A stretch of 64,000 nt of DNA from Anoplopoma fimbria. Lineage: Eukaryota; Chordata; Actinopteri; Perciformes; Anoplopomatidae. Below the pieces are notes generated by a model, which searched no databases, was not told the origin of the DNA, and saw only the letters and a list, made by a program, of their open reading frames with translations. Location: the NCBI RefSeq assembly GCF_027596085.1, contig NC_072449.1, positions 26,549,522-26,613,521 on the forward strand. The letters are read 5' to 3'. Of this stretch, positions 1 through 12,510 are shown one piece after another. The position numbers and the translations under genes were made by a program. Position 1 is the stretch's first letter. Every line of letters starts with the position of its first letter.

Positions 1-2027
1 GCAAATTTCTGTTCTTATTCCCCTTTTTCAAAATTGCTATACTCTCCAGTTCTGTTACAACCTCTTAGGGAGCCTCTCCGTGTCGACACACACACCAAAG
101 GCCACGCCGCCAACTGCCTTGGAAGATGGATTTTAATGGGATCTCGTGATACTGCAAGAATCAATTAAAACATGTTTTGCTGAATTTCAATAAACCTTGC
201 ACACTGAATTAGAATATTGGTTAACTTATTTCATCTAGGCCTCTAACTGGGAGGGAATGTTACACACGACACGCCCCTCCATGCAAACACCCTGTGCAAC
301 GGATCACAAAAGCCCCGGTTTGGATCGTTTACGGTTTTGAGTCATGGATGGGATCAAAAGGAAAAACAGGGAGGAAGTTGCTATTTCCTTCAATAGCACC
401 TGTATAAGCTCAGCATCAAAACCTGACCGTGACTCCAAACACTGATATTCAGGGGAAAATGCTTTGTTAAACACTTCATCTGGATTTACAGATGCATTTC
501 TATTTGCAAACAATGTTAATGGGATACGTTGCTGATGTGTGTAAAGAGAGCAAGATCTGCCGACCTTGTTATTTTCCATCAGCGCCATTCATCTCCACGC
601 AAAGACTTTTTCAGTCTCTTGGTCAACATGTTTGAATGTATGTTCCCTCTCTCTCTCTCTCTCGTCTCACTAACGGGCTCTCTCGTCTTCATTTAAGTTG
701 TCTGTCATTATGATCATTAATACAGTGGCACAGACAGCTCTGTGGGTTGAGGGAAGCATGTCCAGATCCAGGAGGAGTCGTCTCACATTCTTCATTTATG
801 CCTCCTTGCCTCACCTCGTTTGCTCCATCTTCTCCCAGAATGCACCAGCGGTAGAACTAGTGGCTTAAACAATTAGCAGCTTAGACATAAGGCTTATTAA
901 GAAAAAAGAAAAGAGACGAAGAGGGATGAACAAACACAATTATCCATTTCCTTCCTTGCAATATAAAATATCTTTGCTGTTTTTTCTCAGGTTATTCAGA
1001 TGTAATCTGCTACTCTTCTCTGTAAATGTAAGTCTTTTCTCTATAGCTACGAATAATTTAACAAACTTCTTATTTTTCACCAACGCAAATAAATAAATAA
1101 CTGAAGATCTGCTGTCTAGACAGCTGTGTGCCAAGGCTGGTGAGAACTGCTCTTCTTTTGGAAAAAAGTCCTCACCCTCGTTCACCTCACTGTCACCCTT
1201 CAATTGGAGACAGCAGTACGAAAATAAAACATACCGAAGCTGTGTGATAGAACATGAGCAGAGGCCTGTTGGATACATTAAAAACACAGCGGTCAGTAAA
1301 GGAAGCTCTCCCTGTCCATTCCTTGCAGCACGTTATTTCTTGGCTGCGTAGGTCAGCGTGTTGTCAAAACAAATCCATGGGAGCGTGTTTGACTGAACAA
1401 CATCCACATCAGCCCTCGATGTGAAACGGGAGTCAGAAGCACATTTACTTCCCACAGAAATCCATCGGCAGCTCCTCTGTTTTTACCAGCTCTGGCCAGC
1501 AGTGTGTTTTTGCAGAACACAAGAGAACACAAAGTCTATCCAAGAACCTGTTCCCGTTTGGAGTATTGTCATAAAACTGGAAAATCGCATTGTTTGGCTT
1601 GGTTTGTTTTAGAAAGTAAGCCAACACGGTTCAACCTCAGGTAAAACCAAAAACACACAAACATCATCTGAAAATCTTTGTTCAAGTAAGAAAAATATTG
1701 GAGGAAACAATTCCAAAATAAACCAAATTTCGAGTGTATTATGAATGGGCAACTGACTGATAAAACTGGCATACACATGTTGCCATGACAACAAAAAACT
1801 GGAAGTTAATATGTATGATTGTCAAGTAGTTTATTTTATGCAGGCAAGGTGCATGTGAGTAGCCTATTTATGGTTTAGAAAGATGCAGAAGAGGAAAGAT
1901 TGAGCTTCAGATTCCTGTTGCTATCAACATTTACTCATTGCTTTAATAGCAGTATTGAAAATACAAAAGCAGAAATACAAAACTGTGTATTGCAACTGCA
2001 GTTGTAAAGTATAAGCAATAATTACAG
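1..2027. other. Unique non-coding sequence
   Basis: No gene, RNA or full transposon is recognisable here. The only simple repeat is a short CT run at about 645-662. Open frames on both strands (the longest is 115 codons at 940-1287, minus) have no domain, no splice context and no familiar protein sequence. Confidence 0.7.
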
Positions 2028-2626
2028 TACCGTATTTTCCGCACTATAGGGCGCACTGGATTATAAGGCGCACTGTCAATGAATGGTCTATTTTCGATTT
2101 TTTTCATATATAAGGCGCACCGGACTATAAAGCGCATTAAGCGAAACAAAACAGTCAGTCAGTCAAACTTTATTAAACGTGTTCACAATAACTTGCTTCC
2201 TCCACTTCCGTACCATTGATTCATTAATGTTGAATTCTCTCGCAGCTGCTCTATTCCCATGTTCTACTGCGTGACTGACAGCCTTGAGTGTTCAGTCCGC
2301 GTCGTAAGCGTGTCTCTTGACAGGAGCCATGTTGGGGTCCTTATACACACACACTGTAATATTATGGTGAAGCACAGTATGTATTACTCCGCGACGCTCC
2401 TGACTACGGTGGCCGTAATGCTGCAAGCGGTGCGGCTTTGTAGTTTACCAAAGTCGTACTAAAACATTTTGACAGAGCGCCGTGTACCACACAAACTCGC
2501 TTCGAGGTCAGTAAGCACAACCAGAATTAATCCATATATAAAGCGCTCCGGATTATAAGGCGCACTGTCGTTTTTTGAGAAAATTAAAGGCTTTTAAGTG
2601 CGCCTTATAGTGCGGAAAATACGGTA
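2028..2626. mobile_element. 599-bp non-autonomous DNA transposon with TIRs and TA ends
   Basis: The two ends are inverted copies of each other over 29 bases with one mismatch. The left end starts TACCGTATTTTCCGCAC at 2028 and the right end closes with its reverse complement at 2626. Both ends carry TA, consistent with TA target duplication as in the Tc1/mariner-pogo group. Inside each end the motif TATAAGGCGCAC or a close variant recurs (about 2070, 2110 and 2555), so the subterminal regions carry repeated, probably transposase-binding, motifs. No transposase is encoded; the 67-codon open frame at 2259-2462 is not recognisable. The TIR type is familiar from many fish genomes, but the superfamily is inferred. 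Confidence 0.85.
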
Positions 2627-3819
2627 AATGTAGATACAAAATGATGTGTTTTATCTTGAAAATACTATGCTACTGCTTTAGTTAATGTGACTTACAGTAA
2701 CTGAGGTTATGAGAGAGAATCTTGTCTACTCAAGTATTTAGAGAGCAAGGGTCTCTTGTGTGTATCAAATAAAGTTGGTCTGCACTCAGACAATGTAAAG
2801 TTCATCCTCCCTTGACTGCTCAATGTCTCACAGGACTCTGCCAGACATGTCCTTTGTGGTCTCAGCTTTCACTTTCCAGTCAACCATATACTTTATTCGG
2901 GGGGGGGAAGAAATTGGTAGAGTCGTTTTTTGATTCACAAGCCGAGACAAACCCACACAAAGGATATAGGCTTAGAGCACAATGACATGGAAAAGTGGGC
3001 TCAAGTAGGCGGGAACACCTGCCAACGAAACATGAAAATAATTACAGGAAGTGACAGGCAAAGCACAAACATGACAAAGACGCAATCCACCAATTATACA
3101 GACAGAATTATTGTAATTTGAATATCCTTACCAATATATGCTGGTCACCCTTCTACCATTTTCAATAATGCACACAGACTGTTATGCAGACTTAATCTAG
3201 TGAAACTGGTCCAGGAGAGGAATCATGTATCAGAGAAACGATTAATCATGTTTCCCTTAGAGTGGAATCTCCTTTGATTTGCTCTTTCATGGTATATTCT
3301 TCAAAAACACAGCAATCTCTATAGTATCCTGGAACTTTTCCAGGTGTGTGTCATATCCATTAGCGCACTGAGGAGCTGGATGTTGCCACACTTCTGTCCG
3401 GGGCGATCACAGCCCAGACAGATGGTTATTAATGGAGGGAGAGCGCAGGGTGCAACGAGGCGCACTGAGGGCTCTGAATGCGATGCTTCTACTTAGTGTC
3501 ACGCCGGTGTTTCCACAGGGTTGTTACACATGATACAAATGCCGACATCGTTTCGGCCAGGCTGAGGTTGGACAAACCAAGTCACACACATCACGTGATA
3601 ACCAAGGCGGCTGTATTGTCATCAGCTATGAGACAATACGAGACAGCCACACAATTATCTGCTTCTGACAGCCATGTAAAGTGTATTAACGATCTGTTCA
3701 CTGCAGTGTGAGCCTTTAATATGCATTTTTATTAAAGAAAATTAAGTACTGTCATGGTCAATTTGGTGTGTTTGTCAGAGCTAACATTTTGTGTACTACT
3801 GGGGAAATTACCCAACTTG
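2627..3819. other. Unique non-coding sequence
   Basis: Nothing recognisable apart from a run of nine G at about 2900. The small open frames at 2930-3121 and 3478-3711 (plus) show no domain or exon signals. Confidence 0.65.
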
Positions 3820-3935
3820 TTGGGGTGTGAATCTTTTTAATATCTGGATTCGATTCGATTTTGATTCTTGGGGTGACGAACTGATTCCAAATTGATTCTC
3901 GATTCAAAACAACTGACAAAATGAATACTGATTTT
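3820..3935 (+). mobile_element. Probable left-end fragment of a hAT-like DNA transposon
   Basis: The segment begins TTGGGGTGTGAATCTTT and continues with reiterated GATTCGATTC and GATTCTCGATTC motifs. This layout (GGGGTGTGAATC terminus followed by GATTC-rich subterminal DNA) recalls an abundant fish DNA transposon. No matching inverted right end was found downstream. A GAATC-containing stretch near 4330-4350 might belong to the same element. Assignment is from memory. Confidence 0.42.
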
Positions 3936-4862
3936 CAAATTAGTATATAGGGCTGGCAGTAAAGGGAGTGTTGCAAATGATGGCATGAAAGCAGTAAGAT
4001 GTGTATAAAATTATGGGAAATTTGATATTTAAAAAAGGTAAATCAACTGATCGCAAAAACGTCAACGCACAAAGGCCAGGTATTTAGTTATTCATGATAA
4101 ACTTGGACGAAAAAACACATTTAACTAACATGTGTGTTAGTATTTCTCCATTCTCAGTGACTACAAGAATAACAAGATCAAGTTATAGAATAAAAGTAAA
4201 ATGCTGCTAGGTACAAAAATTAGATTGGTAGGCTAGCTGATTGTTTCTCAGAAACTTGCAAATTTAATAAAAAATATATTGAGCACAAATAACAGTAGTT
4301 TTAGTGATTTTTTTTTTTTTTTCAGAAGTTGTGAATCAATTCCGAATTTCTAATACATACATGGATCTGTTTTCCCCCCCCACCCCAACAACTAGCCTGG
4401 GCTGTAGCCAGCCAGCTCATGTACACTTTGACCAGTGCTCGAGAATATCTGCTCCGAACTTTTGCTCTCCCCTTCTTATTGGCTGTGGACTGTCATCAAT
4501 GTAACTGAATTCACATGAACGCGCATAACTGACGTTCGGTGGGAGGAGCTACAGCAGGTAGCGTGGCAGGGAGAGGCCAGAGAGCACGCGACGGAATCTC
4601 TGTTCATGCTTAAGCACAAAAATGTTTTTTATTATTTTTCACCAAAGATATTAGAGCAACAAAGGCAAGCATATGCCTTGATGACACATTCTACCAAGAT
4701 AGACTCTGCTAATGATTGTAATTATCATCTCCACACCCTCTCTTCTCACCTTGTCAACAATTCCAATTAGCATACATCTTGTGCATCGAGGACAGTCTAT
4801 GTAAAGATGACATCAGAAATATAATCAGTGCCGTCGATGTCCAGTACAGCACTTGTTTCAGA

Positions 4863-4863
<1 letters not shown>
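3936..4863. other. Non-coding sequence, no gene seen
   Basis: AT-rich to about 4320 with a T13-type homopolymer near 4310. It is then more CpG-rich around 4500-4600, possibly the decayed remainder of the element starting at 3820. No coding features. Confidence 0.5.
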
Positions 4864-4958
<95 letters not shown>

Positions 4959-4969
4959 ACACACACACA
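4864..4969. repeat. (CA)n microsatellite, about 106 bp
   Basis: An almost pure CA tract of roughly 53 dinucleotides with one interruption (ATAC) near 4953. It gives rise to spurious His/Thr and Cys/Val open frames on both strands. Such long, nearly pure tracts are usually highly length-polymorphic and can form Z-DNA. Confidence 0.98.
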
Positions 4970-5842
4970 AACTGTACAGTGTTAAATTACAGCAAATACA
5001 AGTAGAAGAAATTGTCTTTGTCATTTGTGATATTTAATAAAAATATTCAAACACAAAGGGATGACATGATGTCAGCTTTCGGTTCTACTTCCGGTTACTA
5101 AAATGCAAGCATCACCGTGTGCTTTGTGCTATGATGAAAATAATAAGTGATTGCGGTAGTAGTGGTAACAGTAGTGGTAATGATAGTAATATCATAGTAG
5201 TAGCATCTGTAATTGTACCAATAGCGGCAGCACAAATGCCTAGCGGAAGAAGAGGCTAACATCTGCTTTCTCCTCAGTAACCATTTGAATATAATCATCC
5301 TAAAAATAAGAACCCGAGAGTGAATGGCACTTCACTGCTCTCCATGGTGCTTATCTCTGCGGCACTTGCTCATTCCATTTGTGGATATTGTGACATGAAC
5401 ACTTGAAGACATGGGTGTGTATTACAGACATTTTGTACAAATCCCTATTAGCATTTGTTGTACTAATATAATATATTACTAATACATTAAAATGCAGCAC
5501 AAAATTGTAGAATATGATATGTTTGCCTGTATTCTAGGTGGACACAGAACTGGAACAAACCGGACACAGAAGCACCACGTGCTACTGTAGAAGCAATTTA
5601 AGAGCTACCTTGACTTCAAAAGCTTCTTTTTACAGTGACCCTTGGTCCTGGACAATTCAGGGTCTGGGTATCTCCTTCCTCACGTATAATTTCATCAAAT
5701 GTTAAGGCAATTGAACATGTCATCATGTACCACCAAGAGCTGGAGTACACTTCCCACTCTAAATTACTCTGCCAACTCTGGACCTGAGTAGATTTGTGTA
5801 ACTCTTCATTTCCCCATTCCTCTGGTATGGACAAAAGCACAG
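4970..5842. other. Non-coding sequence with imperfect GTA/GTG triplets
   Basis: A degenerate trinucleotide stretch (GTAGTAGTGGTAACAGTAG-like) lies at about 5153-5215. No gene or transposon is recognised in the rest. Confidence 0.6.
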
Positions 5843-6085
5843 GAACAGGTCATCCACCAATCACAAAATCTGCGGTTCGAGTCCCTCCAGTCTCCATGTC
5901 GAGGGGTCCAAGATACTGTGTGAGTGTGTGTGAATGAGCATTTAGTTTGTATCCTGATGAGCTGGTGGCACCTTGTAATGCAGCCTCAGCCATCAGTGTG
6001 TAAATGTGTGTGTGTGAATGGGTGAATTTTGGCCACTAGTGTAAAGTGCTTTGAGTGGTTGAATGACTAGAAAGTCAATTTACTG
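5843..6085 (+). mobile_element. 5'-truncated and internally deleted tRNA-derived SINE
   Basis: It starts within the tRNA-like head (GAACAGGTCATCCACC) and keeps a recognisable B-box region (GCGGTTCGAGTCC at about 5872). It continues through a SINE body with TGTGTGTGAATGGGTGAAT and ends in AAAGTGCTTTGAGTGGTTG, the L2-type 3' tail shared by acanthomorph AFC-like SINEs. The A-box half is missing. The usual central block (GTCCTTGGGCAAGACAC), present in the SINEs at 16774 and 33261, is also missing. The copy is therefore dead. Family naming is from memory. Confidence 0.75.
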
Positions 6086-7120
6086 TTAATGTTAAACCCT
6101 TGGAACTAGTTTGAACTTGAATAAACATTGAATAACAAGCAACATATTTGATGTCTTACATGTCCTACCTTATGGAGTTATTCTCAGGAAAGAAATATGC
6201 ATTATAACAAAATAAACATATTGGAATGTGTAGTTAGAAAAAGACAGCAAACACTGTATGGAAATTTTTTTGTTTTTCGTTTTTCAGCCCATACAAGCCG
6301 CTAAGCTCTTTAGAATGAGTCTTGTTTCACACACTAGAGGTTTAAATCCGAGAGCAAGGGGATGAAGTTAAAACATGATAATACGGGGATTACTCTCACC
6401 AGTTTTACTCCTTTGACCAAAACAAGCCCTTTTGTTAAATGGACATATTTACTTGATTAGCCTTAAGCTAAGTCATGTTAAAGCCATAGCAAACTCTTAA
6501 AAAAACAACTGATAGGAGGGACCAGGTGCAGGAGGTGATAACAGTGAATTCCCTCAGCAAATACCGTAAGCAGTAAAAATACAACATCTGGGGGGGTGGG
6601 GGGTGAGGCAAACAGCATATATATAAAGCCATCAAAGGTGTTGGAGAGGCAGGTGGTGAAAGCAGCCAATCTGCAAGCAATGTCGATGTTCATAGTGTTC
6701 TAGAACAACGGCTCCTGGCTGCTGCTAATTTACACACTCTGCTCTGTTGTGTGCGTGTTCATTTTGACTTATGGAAGAATTTTTAAATACTCAATAATTT
6801 CTTTTTTTTTCTTTACTCATTTCTTATTAACTTTTAGTAACGCTCTGCTTTCTAGCTGGCCAGCTGAGGCTGCTGCTGCTGCTCACACACAGAGAAATCA
6901 TGATGGTTAAAACAAAGCCATTTTCTCTCTAAGAAAAATGTTTTCACCTCAGAGCTAATGACCAACTGCCAAAAACAAGCTAACAAGATGCAGCAGCAAA
7001 ACTCCTGTGTCTTTTACTCAAACAACAAAACAAATGCACACAGGGAAAAGACCTTGGGTTGAAGCCACATTTGAAACAGCTGCACTGTATTTAGAAAAAG
7101 CCGAAAGAGTTCAGTAAAAA
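6086..7120. other. Unique non-coding sequence
   Basis: No gene recognised. A G-rich stretch (GGGGGGGTGGGGGG) lies near 6591-6604 and a short GCT triplet run near 6871-6884. Confidence 0.6.
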
Positions 7121-7300
7121 GCGAAGCTGTCCTCATTAAGTAAGATTCATGTAATAAATATACAAATGTCAATTAGATGCTAATCTGCATGAAAAAGAAG
7201 AAAAAGGAAAAAAAAAAACATCTGGTTATTATAATCATCCGCTTATTGTCAATTTGACCCAGGATGACGTGATCACTGTAAGAGGTTTCCAATGTAAAAC
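7121..7300 (+). repeat. Copy A of an unclassified dispersed repeat
   Basis: This roughly 180-bp segment aligns by eye with 22448-22630 in the same orientation. Shared blocks include GAAGCTGTCC, TACAAATGTCAAT against CACAAATGTCAAT, TAATCTGCATGA, TCTGGTTAT against TTTGGTTAT, TCAATTTGACCC and GACGTGATC. Spacing is conserved apart from small indels and an A-rich expansion in this copy. No terminal inverted repeats or coding sequence are visible. It could be an old transposon fragment or a relic of local duplication. Confidence 0.7.
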
Positions 7301-10300
7301 CATTGAAAAACCAATTTCAGGCAAACAGCGGGAGGTGAAATTAATTTGTTTCATAATTTAGTCAATAAAAAAGCTTAAATTTTGTAACCTCAATGAATTT
7401 AATAGATTCAAGACTTTCACAGATCTTTGGTTTTCCATCACATCAACATTCTGCATACGTGTGCCTGGGGTCCAGCTTATCAATTAAATATCCAACAATG
7501 TCCACGTCAACTTCATTCATTTTTTTTTTCTTCACACCCAGAGCATCCCGGTGTCATCGCCCGCAGCTATTAAAACCTACCCACGCCACTCAAAACTGCA
7601 TTTGCACCAGGAAGGCCAGTGGGAGTCCTGCATTAATGCAAACCTCTACTAATAGAGCGTGCACTTAATTCTGAAAGCAGAATCTGTAGAGAATTTCCTG
7701 CAACCGCCTTGTACAGTAAACTAAGCGGCGTAACCGGAATGACTCATTAAACATTTAATGTCATGTTTACATGTAACTATTCTTGGAACTTTGCGAGTAA
7801 GGAATCAATGAAAGGTCTTGTTCTTAGTGAAGAGAAAGAAAAAAAGAGGAAACCAGATAATGGCTAAGTTGTACGGGGATGTACGGTAAAACTCTTACAT
7901 GGAGAGGTCCGTTGGTTGGGTTGATTAATGCCAATTATGGTTTGTCTTTTCAGTAAGTAATCAAGTCGCACTCCTAAAGGCTTAAAAGCATATGGATTAA
8001 TAATGATAACTGCATCATTGAACCAAACATATTGGTACATTTAAAACCACAGTGGTTAGTATTCTATTTTCCACTCAGGTAGAGTTCAGGGTTTAACATA
8101 AAAGTTCATTATAATCACCGTAAAATTTGAAGAGGGGAGAACTTGAAATCATCAAAGCAGGTTGTGCAACATGAAGCAAATACATAATACTTCTGTTCCT
8201 GCTTCCTTCTGCTATGCATAATGACAAGCCTCTGGATGTCTGCTTCTATCTCACACATACACAACCAGAAAAATCTCTATTTTGTCTTAACATACCCAGA
8301 GGATTCAACATGCTGTTGTTTATGGAACAGACAATGAAGCCGAGCCAGTTTGTTTCATACCAAGCTAAACGTTTAGGGGATATGCAGAGCTGTACTGTAT
8401 TGACTATACATAGATATTGACCATTTAGACTTATTTTCATCTCTTCTTCTTCATAAATCTTTAAAACATGTTTTTGTAATATTGCCCTCCACAGCCAAGG
8501 AGACTGAATATGAACGTTCTGTCCTTGAAAAGCAGAGTCAGCCTGTAGTGATGATGTCATCCACAGACAAATCCTGGAGCTGCTTCATAGACAGTGAATA
8601 ATGACAGAACACCCGGGACGCTATGACAGCACCCATGGTGATGTGACTGGGACGCGGGGACATTTTCTGAATCACAGCTGAAAGCCCTACATTCAAATAA
8701 AACTCATTTGGATGCAATATTTAAAACGGAAATCCTCTGAGCCCACAGCAGCGTTCATTAATTCAGTCTCGCTGGATGAGCTCCAAAAAGGTCACCTGAT
8801 GACATCACGATTCAAGTCTCGATGCTCAGCTTTGCAGCAAAGGGAGGGACTGTGTTTGTAGGTACTGAATTTGCTGTTTTTAATATTCTTAATATAATGT
8901 AGGCTCTGTTTAGACTGGAATTTCTCTTCAAGAATGTTTTCAGGTGGTATCAAATAGATGCTTTTCTACACTCATGTACACAGCTGATGGGCCTTAGAAC
9001 ACCATCTTCTATGTCGTGAAGGTGCTTTGAAATGGTTTGATTAAATCAAAAACCTATGTTTTTGGTATTTACAAAGCTAGTATTTTTTCATATTTCTAAT
9101 ATACTCAAAAAATCCCACAAACAAAAAAAAACGAATTAAATGGATGTTAATGACCAGCTCCATTGAATATCACCAGGCCAATGAAGACACATCATCAGGT
9201 AGAGATAAATGAGTTCTGCCACGGTTAGCCAGCTAACGTTCCCCTCAGATCTAGTGACACAAAATGGATCGTTTCCTTTTTTTATTTATAAAAAGTGATA
9301 TGGGAGACAACTCTGCGCCAGTAAAAGCTCCAAAGTGTGTCTTGAAGAAATATGACCCTAAATATATTACGTTTGGATTCATAATGGCAGGCTGTGATGG
9401 GTGAGGGTAAGCAGAATATTTATTTTGGTCATTACAGTTGACACTGACATAACACTTATTCATGGCTCAGTTTATCTTTCCTCCATTTTTTTCCCCCTCA
9501 TTTATTTGAGGTGATCTTCAGAAAAAAAAAAAAGTTTAATCAGAAGTGGGCCTTAAATTACAAAAGGTTGGGGAGCCCTGACTTACACCCTATTCAGTGT
9601 CAGTTACAGTCTGACACTGATGAGAACAATGTAACAGCATCCTGCATCCTGACCAACAAGAACAAAGTGAATCTTCCTGATCAGTGCGTTATTTTCTCTG
9701 ATGAGCTTTCCAGGCATTCAATCACATGAATGGAACAATAGTAGCTATCAGCATTCCCATGAGAGATGACATCTCCCCATTTGGACCCATCATAACAATT
9801 CTCCACTGAGTGTGAAGACGGCCAGTAACCCCTTAAAACAATATCCAATCCAACTTCAGGGATGAGGTCTATTAAAATAGGGTCACTGATGGTTATCCAA
9901 ATGGGTAATGAAAGTCTAATTGGGGTAAACACTTAGTTAATTATTTGGTCTTTAGGAAAAATGGAGTGTAATAACCGTCAGTCCGAAAGCCTCAGTGAGC
10001 TGCTTACGATTGGTGTATTCATGAATCTGCTCACTGCTACTTTGTGATGCTTAATCGTCCATTCAGCCAGGAAGGATGTCTAGAAGTTTGTGTCAAATCA
10101 TGCCCCAAAACCTTGCAGATTGGAGCCAAAGTATGAACTGGACTTATTGCTGCTGCTGTTTGAAATAGGGGCAATTTCGGCTGTGTGTTTTTTGTAGCCT
10201 TTGCAGTAAGTTTTCACAACAAGAAAACCACAGAACGTCAGCCACTGAAAAAAACGTGTTCTTGCACACCCTCAGACTGGTTAGTGTGTACTATAACAGA

Positions 10301-10565
10301 TCCACCGCCGTCTCCCACACGGAGACAGAAGAGACAACTCCTGCCCACGCTTCACTGGTACACATTCACAGAGAATGGCTAGTGGAGATTAAACAAAGAA
10401 AAAAAAGAAAAGAAATGTGATTGTCACACAAAACAGGTGGAATTCCTGGAGATGAGTGCATATTTTCTAACTCCGTCCTCATAACTGACATCCAGCCGGC
10501 TGCTACGGTTGAGGCAAGCGATGTGTGAATGCTCCGAAACGGTTTCCTATTCTTTATTTGAGCGG
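7301..10565. other. Unique non-coding sequence
   Basis: About 3.2 kb in which I recognise no gene, RNA or transposon. Open frames up to 104 codons (8246-8560, minus) have no domain or splice context. Confidence 0.6.
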
Positions 10566-10740
10566 TTTATTCGTCTCTGTATCTCCTTCGTCACAAGCGA
10601 CATCGCAGAAACTACTGACCCGATTTTGACAAAACTTGCCTGAGTGATGTGTCTTACTCTTAAGAACCAGCGTTTCACAAAATTACAATGATCGGTCTAA
10701 GGGGGCCCTGCTGCAAATGAGGGAGATCATATCGCCCGTC
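10566..10740. repeat. Possible old teleost interspersed repeat
   Basis: The stretch around CGCAGAAACTACTGACCCGA and TTTTGACAAAACTTG resembles the recurrent 'actactgagccgattttcatgaaacttgg' motif of a common fish repeat. The same family may be represented at 34069-34170. No ends or coding content are visible, so this rests on recall only. Confidence 0.33.
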
Positions 10741-10928
10741 TTTTTTGACATACCATGGTGAATTGTTGTTGGGCTGTGATTCACCATGACAAATTTCCCC
10801 AAAATGGCACAAACAATTGTGTTTTTCCAGATTTTAAGAAATGTGGATGTTGCCACTGCTGCCGGTTGACAGCTTTTTTAGTTTGTTTGATTTTTTTTTT
10901 GGTCAAAAAAGCAGCTCCCTCTTTTATT

Positions 10929-10985
10929 ATTATTATATTCCTTTATTGATCCCCATGGGGGAAATTCAAGTGTTGCAGCAGCTCA
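10929..10985 (-). mobile_element. 3' terminus of a non-LTR retrotransposon (minus strand)
   Basis: Read on the minus strand this ends TGAATTTCCCCCATGG, GGATCAATAAAGGAAT and an ATAATAATAATAAAAG tail. The GAATTTCCCC...GGATCAATAAAG 3' end followed by a short simple tail is a hallmark of a widespread fish LINE group. The body of the element should lie at higher coordinates, where it is interrupted by the minisatellite at 10986-11385 and probably continues to about 11660. The exact LINE clade cannot be assigned. Confidence 0.65.
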
Positions 10986-11385
10986 ACTACACAGACACAG
11001 ACAATAAATACACATACTATACAACTACACAGACAATAAATACACATACTATACAACTACACAGACAATAAATACACATACTATACAACTACACAGACAA
11101 TAAATACACATACTATACACATAAATACACATACAACTACACAGACAATAAATACACATACTATACAACTACACAGACAATAAATACACATACTATACAA
11201 CTACACAGACAATAAATACACATACTATACAACTACACAGACAATAAATACAGACACATAAATACACATACTATACAACTACACAGACAATAAATAAATA
11301 CATACTATACAACAAAGACAATAAATACACATACTATACATACACAGACACAGACAATAAATACACATACTATACAACAAAATAA
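10986..11385. repeat. 32-bp minisatellite, about 11 units
   Basis: Tandem copies of a 32-bp unit containing CTACACAGACAATAAATA and CACATACTAT. The core GACAATAAAT occurs 11 times. Most units are exact, and a few are shortened or lengthened (for example near 11119-11131 and 11253-11264). The array sits directly upstream, in the minus-strand sense, of the LINE 3' terminus, so it probably arose inside the LINE 3' untranslated region. The Tyr/Thr-rich open frame across it is an artefact. Confidence 0.95.
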
Positions 11386-11660
11386 AATAAAGATAGAACA
11401 GGAATTTTTTATGTTAGAGGAACAGACCGACCTTTGTTCACAATCATAAAAAGTGCAGGGTCATTGTGATATTCAAGCTGAGGTCTAAGTGAATTCATCA
11501 TATGACAGATATTTAACTTATTAAAAACTGAGAATTTAGCTCCCATGATCCCTGACGACACCCTCCGTCTACCTTCAATAGATTCTTTGAATGAGACTAT
11601 GATTAACACGCTGTGATGAAGCAGTGCAGACACAGTTGTTCTGTACAGTGCCATATCCTG
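11386..11660 (-). mobile_element. Probable remaining 3' region of the same LINE
   Basis: On the minus strand this holds an 81-codon open frame (11409-11654) just before the minisatellite and the LINE terminus. It has no reverse-transcriptase motif. The sequence looks like the 3' part of the same retroelement because it runs without a break into the AATAAA-rich array, but membership is inferred from position and not from a domain. Confidence 0.4.
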
Positions 11661-12510
11661 ACTTCAGTGGGTCTCCGGATGAACAATTATCTTTCCTGTG
11701 CGTTTTGTTCATTCTTTCTACCACCTAGCGTAGCTGTCTCCAGTCTCTTGCTAGCACTTTTCACCCCTGAATGGCTTTAATTGTCCTGATGACCTCAATC
11801 AAAAGGCAATTACCAAAGAGTAGAGCGGCGCAGGCAATTATTGTGTTCAACACGAGATAGAGCACACCTGAGTGGAGCTAGAACCTTTCACAGTGGTAAA
11901 ATTACACGTGCCGCCAGTGATGGCTGTCACGATGAAGAAGTGAGCATGAAGTATGTGCCTGAAATTCTTGTGTGTCCTCAGAGAAGACTGAATATGAGAA
12001 GACACTGACACTTCAAAGCCCAATGAGCAAGGTGCTACTGTTTGAAGTTGGCGCACGTACGTGGAGTTATGTGAAAGAATTCAGGGCAAGCCGAGATGAG
12101 ACGGAAAATAGGTTAAGAGGGACTGCAAGCACACTGACTGTTCTGCTCTCCTATCAAGTAACTGAAACAAATTTTCTCAGAATTTGAAATCCTCTGGATG
12201 CTACTTTGCAGTCCACCAATTATTGATGGATTGCGCAGATTGGCATTGCAGTAAAATTTGAGACGTATTCCATAAACCTAAATCATCACGAAATGCTTTG
12301 TGAGGTTGTTAAAACACATTATTGTTTCAAGAATTGATGCAGGGATGCACACGGAGGCTGCTGAAATGACATACTGACATTTCCTGGACTGAGAGAGGAG
12401 TAAGCCACAGAAGTGTTCATCATCTCTGCAGCCGCTGGGGATTATGGGAAGGGAACACTTATTTATTGTGGCCAAATTCATGTCGCAAACAAATAAAATA
12501 AAAAATCGCT
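11661..12510. other. Unique non-coding sequence
   Basis: No gene or repeat recognised. Short open frames on both strands overlap each other and lack exon signals. Confidence 0.6.

Noticed and set aside
645..662. CT tract as a promoter polypyrimidine signal
   Set aside because: Short simple repeat with no exon or acceptor context.
4754..5037. Cys/Val and His/Thr open frames on both strands
   Set aside because: Pure artefact of the CA microsatellite.
10841..11071. Plus-strand frame with Tyr/Thr repeats
   Set aside because: Translation of the 32-bp minisatellite; no start context or other coding evidence.
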